From the NCBI GenBank assembly GCA_046262935.1, contig JBHELT010000060.1, forward strand, positions 22,276-86,275: a stretch of 64,000 nt of DNA, read 5' to 3'. Positions 1 through 8,415 of this stretch are shown here, in pieces. Both the position numbers and the translations under genes were made by a program. The notes under the pieces were generated by a model. That model searched no databases, had not been told where the DNA came from, and saw only the letters and a list, made by a program, of their open reading frames with translations. The DNA comes from JBHELT01 sp046262935. GTDB lineage: Bacteria > Actinomycetota > CADDZG01 > JAHWKV01. Numbering within the stretch: the stretch's first letter is position 1; each line of letters starts with the position of its first letter.

Positions 1-1
1 C

Positions 2-904
2 CAAGTGGGTTCCAACGGTGAGTGGACCAAGATCCTGGGCAACGACAAATGCCGGATCTATGTGTCGCGACCGAACGAGCCGATGGCTTACTTCCTGCGT
101 GATGCCGATGGTGACATCTGCTACTTCGTCCACGAAGGAAGTGGCGTGATGGAAACAGACTACGGACCATTGACCTTCGAGCCAGGCGATTACCTCATCG
201 TTCCCAAAGGCACTACGCATCGAATGGTCCCAGACGGGGAGAGTTTCTTCCTTGTGATCGAGGGGACCGGCGAGTATTCGATCCCAGATCGCGGCTTGCT
301 CGGCAAACATGCGCAATTCGATTCCGGTGTTCTTGTGACCCCCCAGCCCGATCCTCATGACGAGGAAGGCGAATTCGAAGTAAGGGTGAAACATTCAGAA
401 ACCTACACATCTCTCTTCTTCAAGTGGCATCCACTCGATGTAGTTGGATGGCAGGGCGACCTTTGTCCCATCAAGCTCAACGTGCGCGACTATCGTCCGG
501 TGATCTCTCCGCGCTATCACCTGCCGCCGTCGGCCCATTGCACATGGCAGAACGATGGGTTCGCCATCTGCACGTTCGCTCCGAGACCTCTCGAAGAAGA
601 CCCCGATGTTCTGCGCGTGCCCTTCTATCACGCGAACATCGACAACGACGAGGTGCTCTTTTACCACGATGGCGAGTTCTTCAGCCGTCCCGGGATCGGC
701 AAAGGCAAGATGACCCTTCATCCGCAAGGCATCCATCACGGCCCCCAGCCGGCTGCGATCGAAGCGTCCAAGACCAAACACCGTACCAATGAGGTCGCAG
801 TGATGATCGAAGTCGAGGAACCTTTGGTCATCGCCCCGGAAGCCGCCGCGGTGCGCGACGACTCATACGATTATTCCTGGGCCAGAGGGATGGGGATCAT
901 CTAA
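2..904 (+). CDS. hmgA: Homogentisate 1,2-dioxygenase, 5' end cut by window edge
   Basis: Opens the aromatic ring of homogentisate to maleylacetoacetate in tyrosine/phenylacetate catabolism, using Fe(II) in the cytoplasm. The frame is open to the left edge, so the GTG at 5 is unlikely to be the true start; about 300 residues are visible of a family usually near 380-430. Two cupin halves are visible. The N-terminal half contains EPGDYLIVPKGTTHRM. The C-terminal half contains YHANIDNDEVLFYHDGEF (around residues 208-224), followed by LHPQGIHHGP (239-247), which match the family's His/Glu/His iron-ligand region. It is convergent with a fumarylacetoacetase-family gene that catalyses a later step of the same pathway, which strengthens the call. 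Confidence 0.85.
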   Translation, partial: QVGSNGEWTKILGNDKCRIYVSRPNEPMAYFLRDADGDICYFVHEGSGVMETDYGPLTFEPGDYLIVPKGTTHRMVPDGESFFLVIEGTGEYSIPDRGLLGKHAQFDSGVLVTPQPDPHDEEGEFEVRVKHSETYTSLFFKWHPLDVVGWQGDLCPIKLNVRDYRPVISPRYHLPPSAHCTWQNDGFAICTFAPRPLEEDPDVLRVPFYHANIDNDEVLFYHDGEFFSRPGIGKGKMTLHPQGIHHGPQPAAIEASKTKHRTNEVAVMIEVEEPLVIAPEAAAVRDDSYDYSWARGMGII

Positions 905-913
905 CGAAGGTCG

Positions 914-1015
914 CTAAGCGACCGTATTGCCCAGCACCCATATGCCTTCGACCTCCGGTTCGATCGTGTCACCTGGTTCGAGATATCGACCGCCTTGGTC
1001 CAGCATGCAGCCAGC
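914..1015 (-). pseudogene. Relic 3' end of a second fumarylacetoacetase gene
   Basis: About 100 bases right after hmgA are almost identical to the 3' end of the fahA copy at 2298-2400, including the stop region. Read on the minus strand the fragment would encode a C-terminus ending GNTVA, against RNTVA in the intact copy. The similarity stops abruptly near 1015, inside the coding region, so only the last ~33 codons survive. It probably marks a duplication, or the original hmgA/fahA junction displaced by the sequence at 1015-2290. Confidence 0.8.
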
Positions 1016-1423
1016 TGGCCTTCCCATAAACGCCGGGCATGATCAAGGTGTTGCGTCGACCAATCGAATTCGCCTTGCGCGCCGAGTGGCGGATTCAGCC
1101 CGTTCAAGACCAGCTGATTACTAAAGCGACCGATGACTACAACAACACGTCGTCTTTTGTGAACTTTGCGTCCGCATCCGCGGGAGACGAAGCTGCCTAC
1201 CTAGTTCACTGGTTAGGCTGTGTAAACTGCAGTTATGCGACCCCGCCGGTCACTAATTGGGGTGATCCGAAAATCACGCGTGCCCAAAGAGCGCAGCTGT
1301 CGCTGGAGTGATGGCTTATCTAATGTGCTCGGATGGCCCGCCGCTTCTGGGCGAAGGACCCTCGCAGCAACAATTCAGGTGCCAGCAGAACGGCAACGCG
1401 GTTTTCGCCTACGGCGCGCAAGC
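1016..1423. other. Intergenic stretch between the fahA relic and the lipoprotein gene
   Basis: About 400 bases with only short, low-credibility frames. No promoter, RNA or repeat could be identified with confidence. An ATG at 1235 opens the same frame as the downstream lipoprotein, but its extra 63 residues look non-native (arginine-rich and without a signal sequence). Confidence 0.4.
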
Positions 1424-2209
1424 GTGCCGATTGTCAAACAACAACTAGAGTCGGCCGCGGGTAAGGTCGTTTCCATTCAGCGCCGCCTTTTAACCAGTCT
1501 TGTCATTCCACTTCCGACCGCGCGATCGATCCTTGTCGTCTGCCTCCTAGCTGCTAGCGGTTGCTCAGGAGGTGCTGGAGTTCCAATCGGGCGTGGAACG
1601 CCTGAAATCCTCGAAACAGCGGGCCCTTCGGCGAGAGTCGACCTTGTGGCGCCGAAGGTTGGGGTGTACAGATATTCAAGAAAAATTGAATCGACTATCT
1701 TCGGAAACGCCACAGTGTCCTTCAGACGCATCGTCGGTGAAGCTCGGTCAACGGGCGAGGGCGGCACAAGAGAATATACAGTTCGCGATGAGGGCCCGGG
1801 TACGACAACAATTGTTCATGACCGACTGGATCGCGAGGGTATTTCCGTGGTACGAAGCGAAAAGCAGTCCTTAGGAAATGCCGCAAGAGTGTGCGACTAT
1901 AAACCCGCCTTCAAAGTCATCGGTTCACCATTGAGTCCAGGCAATTCTTGGTCGGCAAAGGCGACGTGCCCCGAGGAATTCGTCCGTACGATAACGGTCA
2001 TCGGATTTGAGAGAATACGTGTCTCGGGAAGTACCCTGCCGATTCGAGTGGCCGTCATCAATATCCACGATACTCGCAGGTATGACGACCAAGGTACGAC
2101 TATTCGATTGTCGGTAGAAACAGGAATCAGGCTGATTGAGGATACGCGAGTCACTGCTAAGGACGGGAAGAGGATCACGACTGTCCACGATGTCCTAACT
2201 GGCACATGA
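1424..2209 (+). CDS. Putative secreted lipoprotein, unknown function
   Basis: I do not recognise the family. A GTG start at 1424 gives 261 residues. A basic n-region is followed by a hydrophobic stretch ending in the lipobox LLAASGC (Cys about residue 47), then a Gly/Ser-rich linker, as expected for lipidation and anchoring outside the membrane. The remaining ~210 residues look beta-rich and contain two cysteines (VCDY and ATCPEE) that could pair. The longer frame from ATG 1235 is possible but puts the signal sequence too far inside. It lies between the fahA relic and the intact fahA, so it may be part of the segment that separated the two. Confidence 0.55.
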   Translation: MPIVKQQLESAAGKVVSIQRRLLTSLVIPLPTARSILVVCLLAASGCSGGAGVPIGRGTPEILETAGPSARVDLVAPKVGVYRYSRKIESTIFGNATVSFRRIVGEARSTGEGGTREYTVRDEGPGTTTIVHDRLDREGISVVRSEKQSLGNAARVCDYKPAFKVIGSPLSPGNSWSAKATCPEEFVRTITVIGFERIRVSGSTLPIRVAVINIHDTRRYDDQGTTIRLSVETGIRLIEDTRVTAKDGKRITTVHDVLTGT

Positions 2210-2297
2210 GTTCCCGAATTCGTGAGCGCATCCTTGGACGGCGGAAGCGCTTTGGCACTCGGTCTGCGGCAGCGGACCTCATCGCAGGCAGGGTCGC

Positions 2298-3191
2298 TCA
2301 GGCGACCGTATTGCGCAGCACCCCTATGCCTTCGACCTCCAGTTCGATCGTGTCACCTGGTTCGAGATATCGACCGCCTTGGTCCAACATGCATCCGCCG
2401 AAGGCTGTCCCCGACCCGAAGACATCACCGCGGCGCACCATTTCCCCCTGCGAGACGAACGAGATCGTTCTTGGGAAAGTCCAGAACAACTCGCCAAGGT
2501 TCGCGGTGCAAACCGTTTCATCATTGACGCGCGCCGTCATCTGAAGACTTGGCGTTCGTGACAGATCGTCGGCCGTCAACAAGTAGGGACCAAGCGACGT
2601 CGCGAAGTCCTTCGATTTCGAGGGCCCAAGCCTCGATGCCATCTCTGCCTTTTGTACGTCGCGTGCGCTCCAGTCATTCATGATCGTGTAACCAAAGATC
2701 GCATTGCCAGCCTGTTCTTCGTTGGCGTCGATGATGTCCTGGCCGACGATGCAGGCGACCTCCATCTCGAAGTCGAGCGCCGAAGTGAAAGACGGCCGCT
2801 TCACGGAATGGCCGGGGGCCACGACTGCGAGATGGTTGCCTTTGTAATAGAAGGGCCGCTCGAACCATGCCGGGCTCAGGTCTTCGCCTCTTCGGTTAGC
2901 CCCAGCCCGGGCGTGGTCTTCGAAACCGATGAAGTCGCGAAGCGACGTGGGAACCAGTGGTACCTGCAGTGAGACTTCGTCCTGCGAAAGACCAGACATC
3001 CCTGAAGCCTGCTCGGCTGCAGCCATTAGATCGTGGGGGCTGAGCCGCATGAGGGTCAGCATCGGTTGTTCGGCGGCTCCGGCGTCTTGGGGGAGATCGA
3101 TCGGGTGGAAACGCAGGTGGTGATCGCGCTCGAGGACAACGCCAGCACGCGCCGATGGGTCATCCGAAGTCGAGAAGGTAGCTAAACGCAC
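2298..3191 (-). CDS. fahA: Fumarylacetoacetate hydrolase family protein
   Basis: Likely hydrolyses fumarylacetoacetate to fumarate and acetoacetate, the last step of tyrosine breakdown; the convergent hmgA supports this substrate within a broad family. The family's metal-site pattern is visible: DFEMEVA (Glu-x-Glu), NDWSARD, and the lysine region SKSKDFATSLGP, ending with the usual EPGDTIELEVEGIG strand pair. A GTG at 3191, with AGGA about six bases upstream, gives 297 residues starting MRLATFS; an in-frame extension to 3227 has no family-like sequence. A near-identical copy of its last ~100 bases sits at 914-1015. Confidence 0.8.
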   Translation of the reverse strand: MRLATFSTSDDPSARAGVVLERDHHLRFHPIDLPQDAGAAEQPMLTLMRLSPHDLMAAAEQASGMSGLSQDEVSLQVPLVPTSLRDFIGFEDHARAGANRRGEDLSPAWFERPFYYKGNHLAVVAPGHSVKRPSFTSALDFEMEVACIVGQDIIDANEEQAGNAIFGYTIMNDWSARDVQKAEMASRLGPSKSKDFATSLGPYLLTADDLSRTPSLQMTARVNDETVCTANLGELFWTFPRTISFVSQGEMVRRGDVFGSGTAFGGCMLDQGGRYLEPGDTIELEVEGIGVLRNTVA

Positions 3192-3264
3192 CACGCAATC
3201 CTGCCTCAAGTGCAGCCTTGTTCGCACTCAACCGGCAGATATGGCGACCATTTAGAGCGATCCT

Positions 3265-3492
3265 ATGACCAGAAAAATGACTGCCACCGCGATCGAAGCC
3301 CGCCTCCTAGCTGGGCTAGACGACGTCGCCGAAGGCGAGGAGATCGAGATCACTAAGCACGGCCGAACGGTGGCCCTGCTGGTGTCCGCCAAGGGACGGG
3401 CATCCTCCCAGGCGATGTTGCGGGGCGTGGCGGTCAGTGCTGCAGAGGATGAAGAGCTCTTCTCGACCGCAGCGGAGTGGCGACTAGATTGA
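3265..3492 (+). CDS. Phd/YefM-type antitoxin
   Basis: A 75-residue protein with the Phd/YefM layout: an N-terminal DNA-binding strand-helix (MTATAIEARLLAGLDDVAEGEEIEITKHGRTVALLV) and an acidic C-terminal tail that would wrap the toxin. Its stop codon overlaps a TTG that opens a PIN-domain toxin reading frame (TTGA overlap), the classical antitoxin-toxin arrangement. The toxin frame is broken, so the antitoxin is probably an orphan. Confidence 0.75.
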   Translation: MTRKMTATAIEARLLAGLDDVAEGEEIEITKHGRTVALLVSAKGRASSQAMLRGVAVSAAEDEELFSTAAEWRLD

Positions 3493-3600
3493 CCACGATC
3501 CTGCTGGATACCCACGTGATCCAATGATGGTCGGCTGAACCGAAGCGATTGAGCCGCTCATGAACGCATCCTGGTCAGCATCCCCATCCGCTCGTAGCTA
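3489..3600 (+). pseudogene. Decayed VapC-like PIN-domain toxin
   Basis: From TTG 3489 the translation reads LTTILLDTHVIQ, then TGA, then WSAEPKRLSRS. This matches the N-terminus of PIN toxins (a LLDTH motif with the first catalytic Asp, followed by a WSAEPxRLS segment) with an in-frame stop at 3525-3527. A following piece, AAHERILVSI, lies in another frame, so there is also a frameshift. The rest of the domain is absent. The fragment follows its antitoxin directly. Confidence 0.7.
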
Positions 3601-3744
3601 GAGCCATCCTCGGTCGGTAGCGGTCTGGTAACTGGAACATCTGTACAAAGTCAACCAACTGTCAGTTGACCCGACGGCGTGAACACCAGCGACCGCACCC
3701 ACTCAATCCGCGTTGTGGCTTGGTGCTCATAAGACAATCGGGCT

Positions 3745-5322
3745 ATGAATCCAAAGGCCTCGGATCTTCGTCTGTCTCTAACCCTTTCCGGCGCGGTCTC
3801 GCTTGGATCTTATGAGGCCGGTGTCCTTGCAGCACTCATCACTGCGGCCCAACAACTTCGAACCGGAACAGGACCCAACGTGATCATCGACAGCATCGCC
3901 GGCGCCTCTGCAGGTTCGGTCACCGCGATCTTTACTGCTTACTGTCTGCTGACTGGGTCAGATCCCATAGAGCTTATGTGGGCGGGTTGGGTTGATGCCC
4001 CGGACATCAACAAGATGACCAAGGGCGCTAGCGGTTCTCCTTTGTCTACGGCCTTCCTCGAAGAAACCGCACGTCAGTTGTTTCACGAGGTCAGTGCCAC
4101 AGGTATAGCCCAAAAGGAGGAGATCCGGATCTCGATGGCCCTTGGGAACCTGCAAGGTCTGGGCTACGAGATCCGGCAGATGCGGTCGAAACAGATGTTA
4201 GACGCGATCACATTCATCGATTGGGCGGAGTTCATCGTGTCTTACGACACTTCCGACGGCCGAGTGACGCCTTGGGACCCGAAGCTACTTGATATGGCAC
4301 TTGCTTCTGCCGCCAATCCTCTTGGTTTTCCGTCCAAGGGCGCGGACAGGACCGATGACAAACTCACGTACGAGAAGAACGGGGTCCGCAACTTTCCCGA
4401 TTCGGGATTCTTCTGGTACACCGACGGCGGGATGATCGACAACGAGCCACTCGGACGAACGATCGATCTAGCCAACGACATCGACAAGTCTCTGGAGCAA
4501 GCCCCCCAATACGAACGCATCTTGCTGCTCATCCATCCCCACCCTCAAGCACCAATGCCGTTGATCGAGTGGACCCAACCCGACAGCCCTCCGTCATGGG
4601 CCAAGACATTCATCCGCGCCGATCAGATATCGCGAAGCCAGTCTATGTACGACGACCTTCGCCATCTGGAGAAAACCAACTCGCGCATCAGATGGCTGGG
4701 GCAGCTGAAGGTTGCGATGGAAGCTCTGTTGGATGAAGGACCGGGGACCAAAGCCGAGGACCCGGCGATGAGAAGGATCTTGGAAACCGCGCGTTCGGTA
4801 CGACAGGAGAAGGCATCCATCAAAGGTGCCGCATTGACACCCGATCCAACCGACCGCGAGCTTCTGGAATCATTGCTCAACAACATCACGGGACTGGATG
4901 GGAAACGTGAGGTTCGAACTGAGATCGTGTCACCCAGCAATCTAGCTGGTAAGGAGGCCGTCGAGACTGTACTTGCAGGCGAGTTCTTGCTTCATTTCGG
5001 CGGTTTCTTCGAAAAGAAGTTGAGGGCAAGTGACTTCGCTACGGGTTATCGGTCCACACAGGAGTGGCTGAGGTCGGTGCTCATCCCTGAACTAGAGGCG
5101 ATGGGCCGATCGACAAGCGACCTGGACCAGATGATGAGTCACCTCGATAGCCGCTACCTTGTCAGTTGGGAAGACTCGAATGCGCGCCTCATGACCTTTT
5201 CGAGACTGCCCTTCTCGAGCAAATGGAAGATGGCCCGCATCGCGGGAAAGGCTTCAGCTTCATTGACATCGCACTTCTTGAAAGGGCTTTTAGCCAAGCT
5301 CACACATCGCCGACGTGGATGA
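3745..5322 (+). CDS. Patatin-like phospholipase family protein
   Basis: Predicted serine lipid acyl hydrolase of 525 residues. The oxyanion-hole region is SGAVSLGSYEAGVLAAL (residues 15-31). The nucleophile elbow GASAG has Ser at about 56, and the Asp of the catalytic dyad lies in YTDGG at about 227. No signal peptide is evident, so it is probably cytoplasmic or membrane-associated. The C-terminal ~250 residues are long compared with minimal patatins and lack a motif I can name. Its 3' end overlaps the convergent HD-GYP gene by 23 bases. Confidence 0.8.
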   Translation: MNPKASDLRLSLTLSGAVSLGSYEAGVLAALITAAQQLRTGTGPNVIIDSIAGASAGSVTAIFTAYCLLTGSDPIELMWAGWVDAPDINKMTKGASGSPLSTAFLEETARQLFHEVSATGIAQKEEIRISMALGNLQGLGYEIRQMRSKQMLDAITFIDWAEFIVSYDTSDGRVTPWDPKLLDMALASAANPLGFPSKGADRTDDKLTYEKNGVRNFPDSGFFWYTDGGMIDNEPLGRTIDLANDIDKSLEQAPQYERILLLIHPHPQAPMPLIEWTQPDSPPSWAKTFIRADQISRSQSMYDDLRHLEKTNSRIRWLGQLKVAMEALLDEGPGTKAEDPAMRRILETARSVRQEKASIKGAALTPDPTDRELLESLLNNITGLDGKREVRTEIVSPSNLAGKEAVETVLAGEFLLHFGGFFEKKLRASDFATGYRSTQEWLRSVLIPELEAMGRSTSDLDQMMSHLDSRYLVSWEDSNARLMTFSRLPFSSKWKMARIAGKASASLTSHFLKGLLAKLTHRRRG

Positions 5323-6943
5323 ACCCCTTGTGAACGAGATCTACGAATAGTTCGACCAAGTTGGGATCGAAATGCTTGCCACTGAGCGAGATAAGTTCGT
5401 CGGTCGCCTGAGCCACCGACCAGGCTTCCTTGTATGGACGAGCGTGGGTCAGAGCATCGAATACGTCGGCGATGGCAACCACGCGTCCGAACTGGGGTAT
5501 GTCTTCGCCGACGATGCCTTCGTATCCTCCGCCATCCCAACGCTCATGATGAGTCAGCGCGATCTGCTCAGCCATCTGGAGCAAGGGCACGTTACTTCCC
5601 GACAAGATGTCGGCACCGATACGCGTATGGGTGCGCATGGTTTTCACTTCTTCATCGGTAAGTCGCCCCGGCTTGAGGAGGATGGTGTCCGATATCCCGA
5701 TCTTGCCAACGTCATGCAGCGGGGCGGCTCGGCCCAAGGTTGCGATCTGGTCGGTGGGCAGACCCATGGCCATAGCGAGTCGCGCTGAGTTGAGCCCTAC
5801 CCTGGCTGTGTGCTCACCAGTTTCGTAATCACGGAATTCGGCAGCAAGGGCCAGGCGCCGCAGGATCTCGAGGCGGGCCTGCTCGAGATCGAGTGTTCTT
5901 TCCTTGACCTTTTGCTCGAGTTCGACCGAGTGCTCTTCGACCTGCTCGTATAACCGCGCGTTCTCTAGTGCAAGAGCTGCTGCATTAGCGAGCGACCCGA
6001 GAAAGGGCCTGTGGTCCTCCGAATGCTTTGGCTTGCGATCAAAGTGCGTCGCCAGCACGCCAAATGCTTCACCATCTCTTCCTTCTATCGGAAGGGCCAC
6101 GTCGTGATCTCCCGCCGGCGGCCTGCCGTCGGCTTGGCTTTGAAGATAAACGGCAGCCTTGTCGGCCCCCACTCCGTCCTTCGCAGCGATCGACAGGTTC
6201 TGCAAGATCTCGCTGGTCTTTAACGTTGAGGCCAGGGACCGCGTACTTTCGTGCAACGCTCTCAGCCGATTGCGCTCCGCCAGGAGATTCTTGGCCATCA
6301 CTCCAGAGATCACGGCGATCATGAAACCTATCCCCATCCTGAAGGTGATCGAGAAGGGCAGGAATTGGTGACCGTAAGACACGTGTCCCCAGTATCTGCT
6401 GGCGGTATAGGCCAATGTCTCAGCGAACATCACCAGTAACGATCCTCGCAGCTGGAAGCGAAGGGCACCTTCCAGGGGTATCACGTACAGGATCACCCAG
6501 ATGGCATTGCCCGAGTCGAACGCGAACAAAAACACGAAGCCGATGGTCACAGCCATGTCGAGGATGGTCGTAAATATCGAGATCCTGCGAGCAACCCTTA
6601 GGTCTTGAACACCCTTGATCAATAGAGCAACGACGGAGTTGCCGAGCGCAAACATTGCTAGCAGGGCAAGACCCATCGCTATCCAAAGACCCCTGGACGG
6701 AGCTCTAACCTGTTCGGCCCTCACCGGGCTGTACTGGTAGAGCTGGAACAGACCGAACGCGAGCGCTCCCCATCTGACATGGGTCATAGTGCGTTCGACG
6801 CGCTTTATGCGAATGAGATCGGCCTGATCGGTGAGGAGCGGGTCGGCGTGCATCGTCAAATCATGCAGCCATGAGGGTCTTTCTTCCCGAATTTGCCGAT
6901 AGCGCGCGAACGAATCCTGTGGACCTTTGAGGGATTTCGACAA
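5300..6943 (-). CDS. Membrane-bound HD-GYP domain protein with GAF-like region
   Basis: Predicted signalling phosphohydrolase, probably acting on cyclic di-GMP. Order over 547 residues: about six membrane helices (55-220), a short GAF-like region (235-330) ending in ANAAALALENARLYEQVEE, a coiled coil (330-360), then the HD-GYP domain (360-545). The catalytic HD is in HDVGKIGI (410-417), with the downstream metal residues in THHERWDGGGYEG (464-476). The signature normally reads GYP; here it is GYE, so activity is uncertain. It is transcribed away from the small RNA region at 7.1 kb. Confidence 0.8.
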   Translation of the reverse strand: MSKSLKGPQDSFARYRQIREERPSWLHDLTMHADPLLTDQADLIRIKRVERTMTHVRWGALAFGLFQLYQYSPVRAEQVRAPSRGLWIAMGLALLAMFALGNSVVALLIKGVQDLRVARRISIFTTILDMAVTIGFVFLFAFDSGNAIWVILYVIPLEGALRFQLRGSLLVMFAETLAYTASRYWGHVSYGHQFLPFSITFRMGIGFMIAVISGVMAKNLLAERNRLRALHESTRSLASTLKTSEILQNLSIAAKDGVGADKAAVYLQSQADGRPPAGDHDVALPIEGRDGEAFGVLATHFDRKPKHSEDHRPFLGSLANAAALALENARLYEQVEEHSVELEQKVKERTLDLEQARLEILRRLALAAEFRDYETGEHTARVGLNSARLAMAMGLPTDQIATLGRAAPLHDVGKIGISDTILLKPGRLTDEEVKTMRTHTRIGADILSGSNVPLLQMAEQIALTHHERWDGGGYEGIVGEDIPQFGRVVAIADVFDALTHARPYKEAWSVAQATDELISLSGKHFDPNLVELFVDLVHKGFIHVGDV

Positions 6944-7005
6944 GGGCCTTCAGGCCCACATCACAAAAGATCTTCTGACACACCCAGCCGTCATGCCATG
7001 GGTGT

Positions 7006-7030
7006 GGGGCGGTAGCTCAACGGTGGAGCA
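7006..7030 (+). other. tRNA 5'-half-like sequence
   Basis: The bases fit the first third of a tRNA: a seven-base acceptor strand GGGGCGG, then TA, then a D-arm GCTC/GAGC with an AACGGTG loop. No anticodon arm, T-arm or matching 3' acceptor strand follows, so this is not a functional tRNA gene. It could be a relic or a chance match. Confidence 0.35.
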
Positions 7031-7087
7031 AAATGACCGTCACTCAGAGGATGCAGTCTGCGAACGCTTCTCGCTGACCGTTTGGAT

Positions 7088-7117
7088 TTGCATTCTCCCG
7101 ATGACTTGTAGTACTAT
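7088..7117 (+). promoter_or_regulatory. Sigma70-like promoter for the small RNA
   Basis: TTGCAT (7088-7093) and TACTAT (7112-7117) are separated by 18 bases, placing a start site near 7123-7125 at the run of G residues that opens the hairpin described next. Confidence 0.5.
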
Positions 7118-7122
7118 TGGGG

Positions 7123-7227
7123 GGTTCCGCAGAAGTGAGTAAGGGGAAACCCCAAAAGCTACTGCGGAACACTTTTTTTCATACATCTACCTACGAAAGA
7201 CGCCTGCGCAGGCGTCTTTCGCTTTTT
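7123..7227 (+). ncRNA. Candidate small structured RNA ending in a strong terminator
   Basis: The first hairpin has outer arms GTTCCGCAG (7124-7132) and CTGCGGAAC (7162-7170) and an inner GGGG-AAA-CCCC stem-loop (7143-7153), followed by seven Ts (7173-7179). A second element is a perfect 26-base palindrome (7195-7220) followed by a T run. No credible reading frame covers it, neighbouring genes point away or start later, and a promoter sits directly upstream. It does not match any riboswitch or sRNA consensus I can recall. Length would be about 55 nt if the first T run terminates, about 105 nt otherwise. Confidence 0.5.
7195..7227 (+). terminator. Intrinsic terminator
   Basis: Perfect palindrome of two 13-base arms (7195-7207 and 7208-7220) followed by GC and five Ts. 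It would end transcription from the small RNA promoter before the DUF3499 gene. Confidence 0.75.
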
Positions 7228-7384
7228 CCGCGGGCCAGATCTCGAGAGGAGACCAAGCCTGCGAACTACAAAAGAGGCTTAGGTAACAAACCCGTCACAT
7301 AAGACGCTGAGCGCAGATTGTTGAAAACGACTTGCGTCGCGATCGTTGAAAACTACGGGTGTGTAACTTATCGTCGTTGTACAC

Positions 7385-7726
7385 ATGGGGGAACTCTTCG
7401 CAGGCCCGGGCTTCAGGACGTGTTCGCGCTCGGGCTGTCAGTGGCCGGCGATCGCGACGCTCGGCTTCGATTATGCCAACAAGAAGGCGTGGCTCGAAGA
7501 GCTGAAGCCTAAACACGAACCAGCCACATACGACCTGTGCGCCGTACATTCAGAGCGTTTCTCGCCCCCCAAGGGTTGGCAAGCCGAGGACCACCGCCTC
7601 CTGGCCGAGCCGCTGTTTCACGTCAGCCCTATGCCAACATCAACGCCCCAGGAGGCCGAGCATCGCGCGGCGGCCGCTGGTGCCGACAGCCCTCTCACCC
7701 TTCAAGCAGGGCTCCCCGAGATCTAG
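7385..7726 (+). CDS. DUF3499 family protein
   Basis: A 113-residue actinobacterial protein of unknown function. The family hallmark is visible: CSRSGCQWPAIATLGFDY near the N-terminus (residues 13-30) and YDLCAVHSERFSPPKGW (49-65), whose Cys/His residues suggest a small metal site. The C-terminal ~40 residues are low-complexity. In mycobacteria the homologue (Rv3258c) lies beside whiB2 and the phosphomannomutase gene; here whiB and pmm lie 2.5-4 kb downstream, so the neighbourhood is conserved. Confidence 0.75.
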   Translation: MGELFAGPGFRTCSRSGCQWPAIATLGFDYANKKAWLEELKPKHEPATYDLCAVHSERFSPPKGWQAEDHRLLAEPLFHVSPMPTSTPQEAEHRAAAAGADSPLTLQAGLPEI

Positions 7727-7830
7727 CCGCCCCGGCGCCGAGACTGTCCGTAAGGTTGCGGTTTCCTTGTTTTTCCTTGCTTATTGTTTCTTAGGTAACC
7801 GATGGGGTAAGATTGATTTTGGAGTTTTTC

Positions 7831-8133
7831 ATGACCATAGAACGCAGCCTCATCAAACAGATCCGGGTACTCGACGAGTACGACCTAAGACGTCTAACGA
7901 TCTTCATCAAGGGCCTCTTAGTCCAGCAGGGGGCCGATCTGCCTGATGAACCTGCCGAGAAGCCCGGAAAGGTTTCCTACCGGCTAGAGCCGGTGCGGTG
8001 CGGCAAGCCTGGGTGCACCAGGTGCCCTCATGGACCGTACTGGTACGCCTACTGGCGAGAGGGGGGCCGCGTGCGCTCGCGCTACATCGGCCGGCGCCTG
8101 CCTGAAGATGCCCAGATCGGTCGATCTGACTAG
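7831..8133 (+). CDS. Small Cys-rich protein with HGPYWYAYWREGG motif (DUF6788-like)
   Basis: 100 residues from ATG 7831, chosen because GGAG (7821-7824) lies six bases upstream; an earlier in-frame start at 7813 lacks this. The N-terminal part is helical. The core reads RCGKPGCTRC, then PHGPYWYAYWREGG and RSRYIGRRLP, a compact pattern found in short bacterial proteins of unknown function. The three cysteines could bind a metal. Confidence 0.6.
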   Translation: MTIERSLIKQIRVLDEYDLRRLTIFIKGLLVQQGADLPDEPAEKPGKVSYRLEPVRCGKPGCTRCPHGPYWYAYWREGGRVRSRYIGRRLPEDAQIGRSD

Positions 8134-8235
8134 TCATCCCAACTCGGACGAAATGGTCACAACGCGCTATGGCACCTAATGACCGCCTTGTCCGATAAAG
8201 GAGTCAGTAACTTCGGGCGAGCAGGAGGCGGGGAC

Positions 8236-8415
8236 ATGAGATGTGAGCGTTGTGGATCCAATCACGTGATTTCGATCCAAGTCGTTCTTGGGGATGGAAG
8301 CCCTGTGGAATTTTCGACTTGCCATGTATGCGAGTCGCGGACCTGGAAAACCAAAAGCGAAACAGTTTCGCTCAGCAGGGTTCTTCAGCTCACCAATAGC
8401 AACAAGCCTCGTTAA
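8236..8415 (+). CDS. Small zinc-ribbon protein
   Basis: 59 residues from ATG 8236, preceded by AGGAGG (8223-8228) at good spacing. Two CxxC knuckles (CERC near residue 3 and CHVC near residue 32) separated by a short beta hairpin (SIQVVLGDGSPVEFST) make a zinc ribbon. It resembles short actinobacterial proteins near pmm/whiB loci; no function is known to me. Longer starts in the frame lack a ribosome-binding site. Confidence 0.6.
   Translation: MRCERCGSNHVISIQVVLGDGSPVEFSTCHVCESRTWKTKSETVSLSRVLQLTNSNKPR

Noticed and set aside
1039..1311. 90-residue open frame after the fahA relic
   Set aside because: No family-like composition, begins inside the relic's neighbourhood and lacks a ribosome-binding site.
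7006..7080. Complete tRNA gene
   Set aside because: Only the 5' third fits; no T-arm or pairing 3' acceptor strand.
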